Positions 7,115 to 13,464 of a DNA stretch of 20,763 nt are shown in pieces. Each line of letters begins with the position of its first letter. Positions within the stretch are counted from its first letter, which is position 1. The DNA comes from Patescibacteria group bacterium (GTDB lineage Bacteria; Patescibacteriota; UBA1384; CAILIB01). Position numbers and translations under genes: made by a program. The notes under the pieces were generated by a model, which was given only the letters and a program-made list of their open reading frames with translations, ran no database searches and was not told where the DNA came from. The stretch is from the NCBI GenBank assembly GCA_022842085.1, contig JALHQF010000007.1, positions 1-20,763 of the forward strand, given 5' to 3'.

Positions 7115-8334
7115 GGGAAGGTGACCCGCACAACTGTTCCCGTTCCCCTGGCAGGGCTTGAGACTTCAAGGAGCGCACCATGCTCTCGGAGAACGTCGCG
7201 TACAATTAAGAGCCCGAGACCATGCCCCGGGCCGACCTTGCGTGTTCGATTCCTGGCAAGACCAGGGCCATCATCTTCGATCCGCCACCCATGCTTTTCG
7301 ATTCGAACCTCGACTCGAGTTGCCGCAGCCTCAATGGCATTCTGGACGAGGTTCTGGAGTGCACGTGAGATACCAAGAGGATTTCCCGATACCGTCCCCC
7401 TCCCCTGCACAGTACAGGTTATGGCTCGCTCGAGTGCCAAAGGAGCAAGTGACGCCACAACTCGACTTGCAAGCGGCGCAAGCTGAACCAGCTCGGTAGT
7501 ACCCTCTCCTCGAACACTGCGACTCACGTCCTGAACATACGAGCCGATGTGCTGTGCTGTCGCTTTTACAGCCTTCAGCTTTGCTTCAGTTGCCGACTTT
7601 GCCGGGCCTGGCTTCTCATCATCAAGGTAGGTTGCAAGTGCAGAGAGTGGTCCGGCCAGATCGTGGAAGAGCTTGAGTGCCTGTCTGCCCACCGCAGTAA
7701 ACGCGACCAAGTCCTGCTCTCGAGTGCCATGGAGCTCGCTGAGAGCGGTCGCACGCTCAAGATCTCGCGCCAAGAGCAGCTGGCGCTCTCTTTCAAGGAT
7801 TTCTACGTGCTGCTCTGTGCGAGACATTGCCTCGCGCAGCTGACGATGAAACCGTGCAAGCACAAAGAAAATAGTCAGCACGATGGCACTGAACACCACC
7901 CCATCTGCACCAGTTGTTGTGTACTCACGCCAGGAAGTACTTGGCGGAACCTGCTCTTGCCAGAAACCAAGAAGCACAACTAAGCCAAGGAGTATTGCCA
8001 GCCAAAGTGCGGCGTAACGACCTGGAACTAGGGTAACCGTAACAACGCCCGCGAAAACGAGGAGAAGGAGCCCGTGGGGAAAATCGATACCCCAGCGCAT
8101 GAGTAGCAGGATCGGAATTGCACTCGTTGCGAGCACAAGTAGCCACGCACCATATTTCTCCGACTTGTTTTCGTATACGAAGTAGCCCGCAAGCAAGAAT
8201 AGACCAGCATATGCTGAATTTGATTCCACTGTGGTTGGGCTATGATTCTGAATTGCATAGAGCGTAAATAAACTAATGAGGCACGAGGTCAAGATCGCTG
8301 AGGTAGCAATAATTTTTGTCCTGACCCCATGCAT
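7111..8334 (-). CDS. Six-TM sensor histidine kinase, candidate ComP-like receptor
   Basis: A 407-residue membrane kinase. Six hydrophobic segments are visible at about 8-28, 41-54, 62-79, 87-103, 108-125 and 143-160, with only short loops, so any ligand must be sensed at or in the membrane. A charged, probably coiled-coil linker (about 163-215) leads to an H-box LFHDLAGPLSAL with His224. The ATPase domain has the N-box LVQNAIEAA, G1 EDDGPGL and G2 GPGHGLGLLIVRDVL. No HAMP or PAS domain is seen. The ATG at 8334 lies 17 nt after the small peptide gene and has only a weak AGTAGG upstream, so translation is probably coupled. The stop overlaps the isoprenoid-synthase-like gene by 4 nt. The partner is almost certainly the response regulator two genes upstream. 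Confidence 0.92.
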   Translation of the reverse strand: MHGVRTKIIATSAILTSCLISLFTLYAIQNHSPTTVESNSAYAGLFLLAGYFVYENKSEKYGAWLLVLATSAIPILLLMRWGIDFPHGLLLLVFAGVVTVTLVPGRYAALWLAILLGLVVLLGFWQEQVPPSTSWREYTTTGADGVVFSAIVLTIFFVLARFHRQLREAMSRTEQHVEILERERQLLLARDLERATALSELHGTREQDLVAFTAVGRQALKLFHDLAGPLSALATYLDDEKPGPAKSATEAKLKAVKATAQHIGSYVQDVSRSVRGEGTTELVQLAPLASRVVASLAPLALERAITCTVQGRGTVSGNPLGISRALQNLVQNAIEAAATRVEVRIEKHGWRIEDDGPGLARNRTRKVGPGHGLGLLIVRDVLREHGALLEVSSPARGTGTVVRVTFP

Positions 8335-8351
8335 ACATTTACCTACTTACG

Positions 8352-8435
8352 CTAGTACCAAGGTAGCCACTGCTCTTCAGTCTGAATCAAAGCCTCTTCA
8401 GTTGGTGCAAGTACAATCTGCTCGAGAGTGTTCAT
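8352..8435 (-). CDS. 27-residue peptide, candidate isoprenylated signal precursor
   Basis: A short frame, easily missed, fills the gap between regulator and kinase. ATG (8435-8433) overlaps the regulator's TGA by 4 nt, and the TAG is at 8352-8354. A strong Shine-Dalgarno AAAGGAG at 8444-8450 sits 8 nt before the ATG; most genes in this window have none, which argues for real and substantial translation. The product begins MNTLEQIVLAP, is acidic in the middle (two EE pairs) and ends EEQWLPWY, with Trp23 and Trp26 near the C-terminus. It has no signal peptide or Cys. ComX precursors are likewise signal-less peptides with a modified Trp a few residues from the C-terminus, encoded just upstream of the kinase gene, though they are about twice as long. 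I do not recognise the sequence itself. The pheromone role is inferred from context. Confidence 0.62.
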   Translation of the reverse strand: MNTLEQIVLAPTEEALIQTEEQWLPWY

Positions 8436-9127
8436 GGTGATTTCTCCTTTCTGCCGGCAGGTGGATCCATGCCGAGCCGATATCCAAAGCCTTTCACCGT
8501 GTGCAAAAGAGGAAAGCAACCCGCGCTATGAAGCGCTTTTCGTAGCGCAGCAACGTGCACATCTACCACATTGCTTGCCTCGCGGTTTGAGATGCCAAGG
8601 GTGTACTCAATAGTAGAGCGACGCACAAGGCGTTCTGCCTGTGTTAGCAACAGCTCTAAGAGATCGAACTCACGGCGACGGAGGCGCATCACCTCACCGC
8701 TACGCGTAGCGATTCTCCCCACAGGATCGAGGACGATATCTGCATACTGTATGCGATCTCCCACGAGACGCACAGGACGACGCATGAGCGCCCTTACACG
8801 AGCAAGTACTTCAGGAATAGTGGCTGGCTTCGTAACGTAGTCATCCGCACCTGCATCGAGCGAAGCAACCTTTACAGATTCCTCGAGAATTCCTGAGAGA
8901 ATCAGGATTGGTTGACTGTACCCGCGAGCACGCCACGTACTGATATGCGCATCAGCTCGCCCGTCTGTAAGAGACAAATCGAGGATCGTAAGGCTCGGCT
9001 GCTGCCCGAGTGCTGCATCGGCCTGGGAGCACGTCGTAACGAGCTGTGATGTGTAGCCCTCTTGCTCTAACCGAGCGCAAAAGCGAGGACCAAAGAGCGG
9101 GTCGTCCTCCACCAAGAGCACATCCAT
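8432..9127 (-). CDS. OmpR/PhoB-family response regulator
   Basis: A 231-residue two-domain transcription factor. The receiver has the acidic pair Asp8/Asp9 (VEDDP), phospho-acceptor Asp50 (ILDLSLTDG), switch Ser78 (LILSG) and Lys100 (DDYVTKP). The C-terminal winged helix (about 130-222) shows LRRREFDLLELLL, the recognition-helix region ASNVVDVHVAALRKAL and HTVKGFGYRL, all typical of OmpR-type proteins. It is the first gene of the peptide-kinase-isoprenoid cluster. ATG 9127 is supported by TAGCGT at 9134-9139 ending 6 nt upstream. A PhoB-style direct repeat lies just upstream of that -10, so the regulator probably activates its own operon. Bacillus ComA is of the NarL type, so this differs from the classical Com system. 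Confidence 0.96.
   Translation of the reverse strand: MDVLLVEDDPLFGPRFCARLEQEGYTSQLVTTCSQADAALGQQPSLTILDLSLTDGRADAHISTWRARGYSQPILILSGILEESVKVASLDAGADDYVTKPATIPEVLARVRALMRRPVRLVGDRIQYADIVLDPVGRIATRSGEVMRLRRREFDLLELLLTQAERLVRRSTIEYTLGISNREASNVVDVHVAALRKALHSAGCFPLLHTVKGFGYRLGMDPPAGRKEKSP
8444..8450 (-). promoter_or_regulatory. Strong ribosome binding site of the 27-residue peptide gene
   Basis: On the minus strand the motif is AAAGGAG, 8 nt before the ATG at 8435 and embedded in the last codons of the response regulator. It is the clearest Shine-Dalgarno in the window and marks the small frame as translated, probably at a higher rate than the flanking genes. Confidence 0.7.
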
Positions 9128-9133
9128 GTGCTT

Positions 9134-9166
9134 ACGCTACCAGCCCAAGATGAAATTAGGATGAAA
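9134..9166 (-). promoter_or_regulatory. Promoter with OmpR/PhoB-type direct repeat upstream of the regulator operon
   Basis: On the plus strand GATGAAA occurs at 9149-9155 and again at 9160-9166, so the 7-bp units are separated by 4 bp and repeat every 11 bp (TTTCATC twice on the transcribed strand). PhoB boxes have this 7+4 geometry. Nine nt separate the inner repeat from the -10 hexamer TAGCGT (9134-9139), about the distance at which PhoB-class activators replace the -35 element; no good -35 is seen. The hexamer ends 6 nt before ATG 9127. Binding by the adjacent regulator is inferred. Confidence 0.6.
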
Positions 9167-9167
9167 C

Positions 9168-10298
9168 CTAACTCGTACCTGTAATTACGTCCTCGTAGAG
9201 GGCAAAATACTCATCAAGTGCCCGTGCACGGTCGTGGGTTTCGGCGAGTGCTCGTGCAGCTTTTGCCATAGGTATACGATCTCCCGAGAGGAGCTCAAGG
9301 AGCGCATCGGCAAACGCATGCGGATCACGGCTCTTCACTGCTCGCCCAAACGTGGGGCGGACAAGCTCGGGGAGCGCCCCTGCATCAGCGACGACAATAG
9401 GAAGCCCAGCCGCAAGTGCCTCGATTGTCGCTATGCTCTGTGTTTCGACCGTGGAGCTAATCCAAAAAGCATCACTCAGGAGAAGCTGAGTACGAACCTC
9501 TTCCTGACTCAAAGAACCCGTAAACGAAACTACCCTTGAGAGCTCTGCATCACGCACCCACCGCTTGAGCGCGGGCAGTGCCGTACCAGTCCCCACAAAC
9601 ACGAATCTGCACGGCTGTACTGCCAGCACATGGGGAATCGCCCGCACCAGGAGCTCTAGGTCCTTATCAGGATCAATCCGTCCAACCGATATAACCACCG
9701 GCACCTTCGCCCAAGGATGGTAGGTCGGAGTATCCACAAGCTCCACCCCGTTGCCGATTGCCCGGAGCGGTACGGTAATTCCTTCTTGTGCTAGCTCATC
9801 GCGCGTCGTAACGCTCGGCGCTACCACAACAGAACACTTGTTGTAGAAACGCACGGTAACGGCACGAATAATCGCCGCATACTCGTTTCCAAGCAGGCCA
9901 GAGGCCGGAACATAGGCGGCGGCTAAGTGTGGTGAAAAGTGGTAGGTACCAACACACGGAACCTGCTTTCGATTTGCATAGGAAACACCCGCCTGGCTGC
10001 ATGCCCCCCAATCGTGAACATGCACTACATCGGGAGCGAAGTCTCGAAGCACCTTACTGATCGCTCGAATCGTAGGAACCGAAAGGCGGTTCCCTCGTGG
10101 GAGCGGATTGGCTATCGAGGGCTGGTAGGCCACAGTCAACGCACCTTTACGCTCAGTGGCCGCTGCTCCAGATTGGCTAGGGGTTACCACCAGGACATCG
10201 TGTCCGGCCGCAACTGCACCTTTCGCAAGGGCTTCTACGAGTACCGCAACACCAGAAACCAGTGGCGGGAAGGATTCGGCACAGAGAGCAATACGCAC
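9168..10298 (-). CDS. GT4-family glycosyltransferase
   Basis: A 376-residue GT-B fold glycosyltransferase, likely acting at the cytoplasmic face of the membrane on a glycolipid or surface glycan. The N-terminus has the family's open-loop CAESFPPLVSGVAVLVEALA, HVHDWGACSQAGVSY (donor/acceptor cleft) and VGTYHFSP. VVAPSVTTRDEL and VISVGRIDPDKDLELLVRAI mark the linker and C-terminal domain. The retaining-enzyme E-x7-E motif is ETQSIATIE, within TVETQSIATIEALAAGLPIV. Donor and acceptor cannot be named. The GTG start at 10298 is chosen because MRIALCAESFPP matches the usual N-terminus and TACCAT at 10305-10310 ends 6 nt upstream; an ATG nearby is out of frame. The regulator gene begins 40 nt downstream, so read-through into the signalling cluster is possible. 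Confidence 0.93.
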   Translation of the reverse strand: MRIALCAESFPPLVSGVAVLVEALAKGAVAAGHDVLVVTPSQSGAAATERKGALTVAYQPSIANPLPRGNRLSVPTIRAISKVLRDFAPDVVHVHDWGACSQAGVSYANRKQVPCVGTYHFSPHLAAAYVPASGLLGNEYAAIIRAVTVRFYNKCSVVVAPSVTTRDELAQEGITVPLRAIGNGVELVDTPTYHPWAKVPVVISVGRIDPDKDLELLVRAIPHVLAVQPCRFVFVGTGTALPALKRWVRDAELSRVVSFTGSLSQEEVRTQLLLSDAFWISSTVETQSIATIEALAAGLPIVVADAGALPELVRPTFGRAVKSRDPHAFADALLELLSGDRIPMAKAARALAETHDRARALDEYFALYEDVITGTS

Positions 10299-10304
10299 TC
10301 GCTC

Positions 10305-10310
10305 ATGGTA
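10305..10310 (-). promoter_or_regulatory. -10-like TACCAT for the glycosyltransferase gene
   Basis: On the minus strand TACCAT ends 6 nt before the GTG start, the same TANNNT spacing seen at many genes here. No clear -35 was found. Assignment rests on position alone. Confidence 0.5.
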
Positions 10311-10365
10311 GCCTGCTTGCTAAATCGCGCCTAGCCTTGACGATGAGCTCTGGAAGCGGATTTTA

Positions 10366-10399
10366 TTGACACCCTCCGCGACACCTGGTAGACCCAGGT
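10366..10399 (+). promoter_or_regulatory. Promoter of LPKSG protein gene: TTGACA, 17-bp spacer, TAGACC within an inverted repeat
   Basis: A consensus -35 TTGACA (10366-10371) is followed after exactly 17 nt by TAGACC (10389-10394), 6 nt before the ATG at 10401. The -10 is flanked by the inverted repeat ACCTGG-N5-CCAGGT (10383-10399), which could be an operator or a coincidence. This is the only perfect -35 I noticed in the window. Promoter function is inferred. Confidence 0.6.
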
Positions 10400-10400
10400 C

Positions 10401-10820
10401 ATGTCTACCCCTACGCCTCCCAAGCCTGTTGAGCCAGCAGTGGAGCCACAGCGCTCTCGTGGTATTACCATTCTGGTAGTACTCCTCCTGGCCGCAGCCG
10501 TACTCCTCCTCTTCCTACGCAGCACTATCGCCGACCGGATCGCCGACTGGCGCACTGCTCGTGACGAGTCGAGTAACGCTCCTGCGTTTGTGCCGGTTGC
10601 ACCTGCGGTAACCACCCCAACACCAAGCCCAACTCCCACCCCAACCGTAGTAGCTGCTGCTCCGGTATCGGCTGGTACGAACCTACCAAAGTCTGGGCCT
10701 GAGATGCTTCCGATGGCACTCGGCCTTGCTGCCACGCTCGGTGCAGGTGTCGCCGTAGCACGTTCAGCTGCGAGTAAGCGTCAGCTCCGCACGCGACGCA
10801 CCAACCTACACCTCGGCTAA
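10401..10820 (+). CDS. Membrane/cell-surface protein with LPKSG sorting-like motif
   Basis: A 139-residue protein of unknown function. A short Pro/Glu-rich N-terminus precedes a transmembrane helix at about 21-40. A Pro/Thr/Ala-rich extracellular linker (about 60-92, including PTPSPTPTPT) leads to LPKSG at 95-99, then a second hydrophobic segment (103-121) and a basic tail with KRQLRTRR. LPxTG-like motif, hydrophobic helix and basic tail form the classical sortase signal, and LPxTGP-type endings are common in Saccharibacteria proteins as I recall. The first helix lacks an obvious AxA cleavage site, so it may stay as an anchor, making a hairpin. It is monocistronic: a strong promoter upstream and a Rho-independent terminator directly downstream. 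No sortase gene is in the window. Confidence 0.8.
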   Translation: MSTPTPPKPVEPAVEPQRSRGITILVVLLLAAAVLLLFLRSTIADRIADWRTARDESSNAPAFVPVAPAVTTPTPSPTPTPTVVAAAPVSAGTNLPKSGPEMLPMALGLAATLGAGVAVARSAASKRQLRTRRTNLHLG

Positions 10821-10835
10821 GGTACCCTCAAACCG

Positions 10836-10863
10836 AAAACCGCCCGGCATCCGGGCGGTTTTT
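10836..10863 (+). terminator. Rho-independent terminator
   Basis: A 12-bp perfect stem (10836-10847 pairing with 10851-10862, core CCGCCCGG/CCGGGCGG) closes a 3-nt loop CAT and ends in a run of five T. It lies 15 nt after the stop of the LPKSG protein gene. Its T-run is directly followed by the extended -10 of the next gene. It is the only strong intrinsic terminator I found. Confidence 0.93.
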
Positions 10864-10871
10864 GCTATGCT
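10863..10871 (+). promoter_or_regulatory. Extended -10 (TGCTATGCT) of the EVE-domain gene
   Basis: TGC followed by TATGCT (10866-10871) is an extended -10 element, ending 7 nt before ATG 10879. Its first base is the last T of the upstream terminator. No Shine-Dalgarno is present. This supports the start at 10879 over the in-frame ATGs at 10867 and 10873. Confidence 0.6.
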
Positions 10872-10878
10872 CATGCCT

Positions 10879-11364
10879 ATGAACTGGTGGCTTATGAAAT
10901 CTGAACCTGACACCTATAGCATCGACGATCTCCGGCGAGATCAGGTAGAGCCATGGACCGGTGTCCGCAACTACATGGCCCGTAACTTCATGCGCGACAC
11001 CATGCAAGTAGACGACCTCGTGTTTTACTACCACTCGAGCTGTGCTGTGCCCGGAATCTACGGCATAGCCCGTATCGCATCACCGCCCTACCCAGACCCA
11101 ACGCAGTTTGATGCTGCGAGTGAGTACTTCGATCCGAAATCGACTTTGCTCGCCCCGCGCTGGCAGCTGCGCGACCTAGCCTACGTCTGCCATGCGCCAA
11201 CTCCACTCACCTTGGCAATGATGCGATCACGCCCCGAACTGCAGGAGCTTCTCGTGCTCCGTCCCGGGCAACGCCTCTCAATCCAACCTGTAGCACCAGA
11301 CGATGCGCGGCAGATCCTTCGGTTACTTGGTGTGCGTCAAGGGGATCTCCAGCGCAAAGGTTGA
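10879..11364 (+). CDS. EVE-domain protein (DUF55, thymocyte nuclear protein 1-like)
   Basis: A 161-residue single-domain protein. MNWWLMKSEPDTYSIDDL at the N-terminus, WTGVRNYMARNFMRD at about 28-42, GDLVFYYHS-like VDDLVFYYHSS, the IYGIARI strand and the conserved SEYFDPKS segment are hallmarks of the EVE domain. EVE domains are related to PUA and YTH folds and bind modified nucleotides in DNA or RNA; the bacterial stand-alone form is common but its role is not settled. The ATG at 10879 is chosen because family members begin MxxWLxKSEPD, and an extended -10 lies 7 nt upstream. The 3' end overlaps the convergent histidine kinase gene by 42 nt. Confidence 0.93.
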   Translation: MNWWLMKSEPDTYSIDDLRRDQVEPWTGVRNYMARNFMRDTMQVDDLVFYYHSSCAVPGIYGIARIASPPYPDPTQFDAASEYFDPKSTLLAPRWQLRDLAYVCHAPTPLTLAMMRSRPELQELLVLRPGQRLSIQPVAPDDARQILRLLGVRQGDLQRKG

Positions 11365-13362
11365 GCCCTTTCCAAGCTCTGATTGGTCGAGAAACACCCG
11401 GCAGCTCATACCCTCCGCAAGCTTGCGGGCAATGTAGAGACCTAACCCTGTTCCGTGGCTATGCGACCTCGCCAGCAGCGAATCCTCGGCCTGGTGGAAC
11501 TTCTCAAAGAGACGCGTCTGCTGCTCCTTGGCGATTCCCCTTCCCGTGTCGACAACAAGTAAACAGTAGAAAGCTCCACGTAGCTCACTCCGCACCTCCA
11601 CCGAGCCCTCATCGGTGTACTTGATCGCATTTCCCACAAGGTTCGTAAGTACTTGGCTCACTCGGATCACGTCTGCAGCCACCGTTGCTGGTTCAACCTT
11701 GAGGGTGAGACGAAGGTTCTTGGCCTGCGCTAGGGAAGCAAGGCTACTCACCACATCTGCGGCTACCTCTTGAATTGGTATTGGACGCACGTCGTAGGTA
11801 ACCTTTCGCTGCTCAAGCTGCACCACGTGCAGGAAGTCGTTTGCGACATCGGTTAACTGAGCGGCTGAGAGCTCGATACTGTGAATGTACTTTGTAGCCC
11901 GTTCGTTCGTCGATTCAATAACCTCATGGAGCATTTGGGCGTACCCCCGAATAGCAGTCAGCGGCGTTCGTAGCTCATGCGACGCAATCGAGAAGAACTC
12001 GTCACGTGAGCGGTTCAACTCCTCTTGTTCGGTAACATCAAGGAGAAGCACCGTCACACCCAAACACTTCGTGCCTTCGAGTACCGGCACTGCCGTGACA
12101 CGAACATGCCGACCCTGGAGCGTTTGTCCACGACCTTCATAGGGAGTTTGCTTACTAATGGCTGCCTTAAGCGCCGTTGCAAGTTCAGGAATCTGCAGGT
12201 GACTCGCCAGAACACTGCAGCTTACTTTCTGGGAGGTTTCTCCAATTAACCATGTTGCCACGGTATTAGTGAGCACAACGCGCAGCTTTTGGTCAAAGAT
12301 CATGAGACCCAGAGGCAAGCTCGCAATTGTACTCGAGAGTATAGCTTCCCCCTGAGCTACCTCGCTCTGCAAACCTTCGAGTACACGTCGATCTTGCTGG
12401 TTTCCCCGTAAGGTTACCACGGCGCCATGCCTACCCTTGCCAACCTGCACCGGTGCCACCGAGACACTCACGGCATGGGTACCAGAGGCACTCTTAACCT
12501 CGAGTCCTCTTGCAGCGCCATACGATATGGTCGCACCCGTTTGCCAGTGCTCTTCAATTGGATCATGAACCCCGGGTGAGGTGTCTCTCCATTGGAGCAG
12601 CTCGCCAATTGGCCGATTACCATCTGATGCCTTGAGACCAAGGAGCTTGCCTGCGGCGTTGTTGTATTCAACAAGACGCTGGTGGCCATCCAAAATGAGC
12701 ACACTATCAGCGAGCGAGTCGAGGATGGTCCGTAGTCGCCTTCCTTGTCGGGCAACCTCTTCAGTTTTCTCTTCGATCGCTTTCGAGAACTCAGATTCGG
12801 TAATGCCTACATGACGGAGCTCCCGAAAGTAGCGGTCCGGCCAGAGCTCAAGGCAGAGCCGCGAGATGCGCCCGCTGTAGCTTGTATACATGGAGAGGAA
12901 AACCGGTCGCACCAAGCGCTCCGTTGCTGCACTTCCGAGCACATCTTCGAGCTGCAAGAGCAGTGTATCGAGGTTTTCCTCGCGGATGCTCCCCACGTGA
13001 TCCCGCACCAGCTGCATCACTGCCTCAACGAAAGCCTGCTCAATATAGGAGCGCTGCTCTCGCTCTGAGGCAAAGAGAATAGCGACCTCGTGAGGGAAAC
13101 GAACGTGGAGCACCTCACGGTGCACCAGCTCTCGAATGCGCTCTGGCGTAGTATGTTTCCGGCGAGCGGCAAGCTGCTCGTACCAGCTGTATACTCCGAG
13201 AAACGCAGCGGTATCTGTCCGACCTGCTAATCGAAGCTCACGCTGCAACTCTCTACGCTGCCCGGCACTCAGGTGCTTGCTGAGCGCACGCACAAGTGGC
13301 TGGCGAACCCAAAGTCGCGCACCCTGCGTGGCCTGCTTTCGAGGAGTGAAGAGCGAAAACAT
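11323..13362 (-). CDS. Orphan cytosolic hybrid-sensor histidine kinase with two PAS domains
   Basis: A 679-residue protein without transmembrane segments. Residues 1-200 are a largely helical region of unknown type, with conserved-looking patches such as ELWPDRYFRELRHVGITESEF; a coiled coil follows (about 190-210). Two PAS-like domains follow at about 211-330 (LADSVLILDGHQRLVEYNNAA) and 341-445 (LPLGLMIFDQKLRVVLTN). The kinase core has H-box FFSIASHELRTPLTAIRGY with His462, N-box LVGNAIKYTDEG (Asn578), G1 DTGRGIA (605-611), the F-box LFEKFHQ and G2 GTGLGLYIARKL (637-648). It has no receiver domain and no adjacent regulator. The ATG at 13362 is preceded by TATCTT, 4 nt away, and by a better -10, TATACT at 13383-13388. 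The stimulus is unknown; PAS domains might bind flavin or haem but no ligand residue is recognisable. Confidence 0.93.
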   Translation of the reverse strand: MFSLFTPRKQATQGARLWVRQPLVRALSKHLSAGQRRELQRELRLAGRTDTAAFLGVYSWYEQLAARRKHTTPERIRELVHREVLHVRFPHEVAILFASEREQRSYIEQAFVEAVMQLVRDHVGSIREENLDTLLLQLEDVLGSAATERLVRPVFLSMYTSYSGRISRLCLELWPDRYFRELRHVGITESEFSKAIEEKTEEVARQGRRLRTILDSLADSVLILDGHQRLVEYNNAAGKLLGLKASDGNRPIGELLQWRDTSPGVHDPIEEHWQTGATISYGAARGLEVKSASGTHAVSVSVAPVQVGKGRHGAVVTLRGNQQDRRVLEGLQSEVAQGEAILSSTIASLPLGLMIFDQKLRVVLTNTVATWLIGETSQKVSCSVLASHLQIPELATALKAAISKQTPYEGRGQTLQGRHVRVTAVPVLEGTKCLGVTVLLLDVTEQEELNRSRDEFFSIASHELRTPLTAIRGYAQMLHEVIESTNERATKYIHSIELSAAQLTDVANDFLHVVQLEQRKVTYDVRPIPIQEVAADVVSSLASLAQAKNLRLTLKVEPATVAADVIRVSQVLTNLVGNAIKYTDEGSVEVRSELRGAFYCLLVVDTGRGIAKEQQTRLFEKFHQAEDSLLARSHSHGTGLGLYIARKLAEGMSCRVFLDQSELGKGSTFALEIPLTHTK

Positions 13363-13464
13363 AGGAAAGATACTCAGCTAGCAGTATACGCTCCCTCCCA
13401 ACCATACGCACCTTGCACGCCTCCCCCCTCAAAGCGCACACTGGCCTCAGGTACTCTCACAGCC
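13363..13464. promoter_or_regulatory. Divergent promoter region between the orphan kinase and a membrane-protein gene
   Basis: This 102-nt gap contains, for the minus strand, TATACT at 13383-13388 (near-consensus -10, 20 nt from the ATG) and TATCTT at 13367-13372. For the plus strand TACTCT at 13452-13457 ends 7 nt before ATG 13465. No clear -35 or operator was seen. Function is inferred. Confidence 0.45.

Noticed and set aside
10383..10399. ACCTGG-N5-CCAGGT considered as a transcription terminator hairpin
   Set aside because: The stem is only 6 bp, has no T-run and sits across the -10 before a start codon; an operator or chance is likelier.
13273..13464. A 64-residue N-terminal extension of the multi-TM protein
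   Set aside because: It lies mostly inside the opposite kinase gene, is basic and non-hydrophobic, and would move the start away from the TACTCT element.
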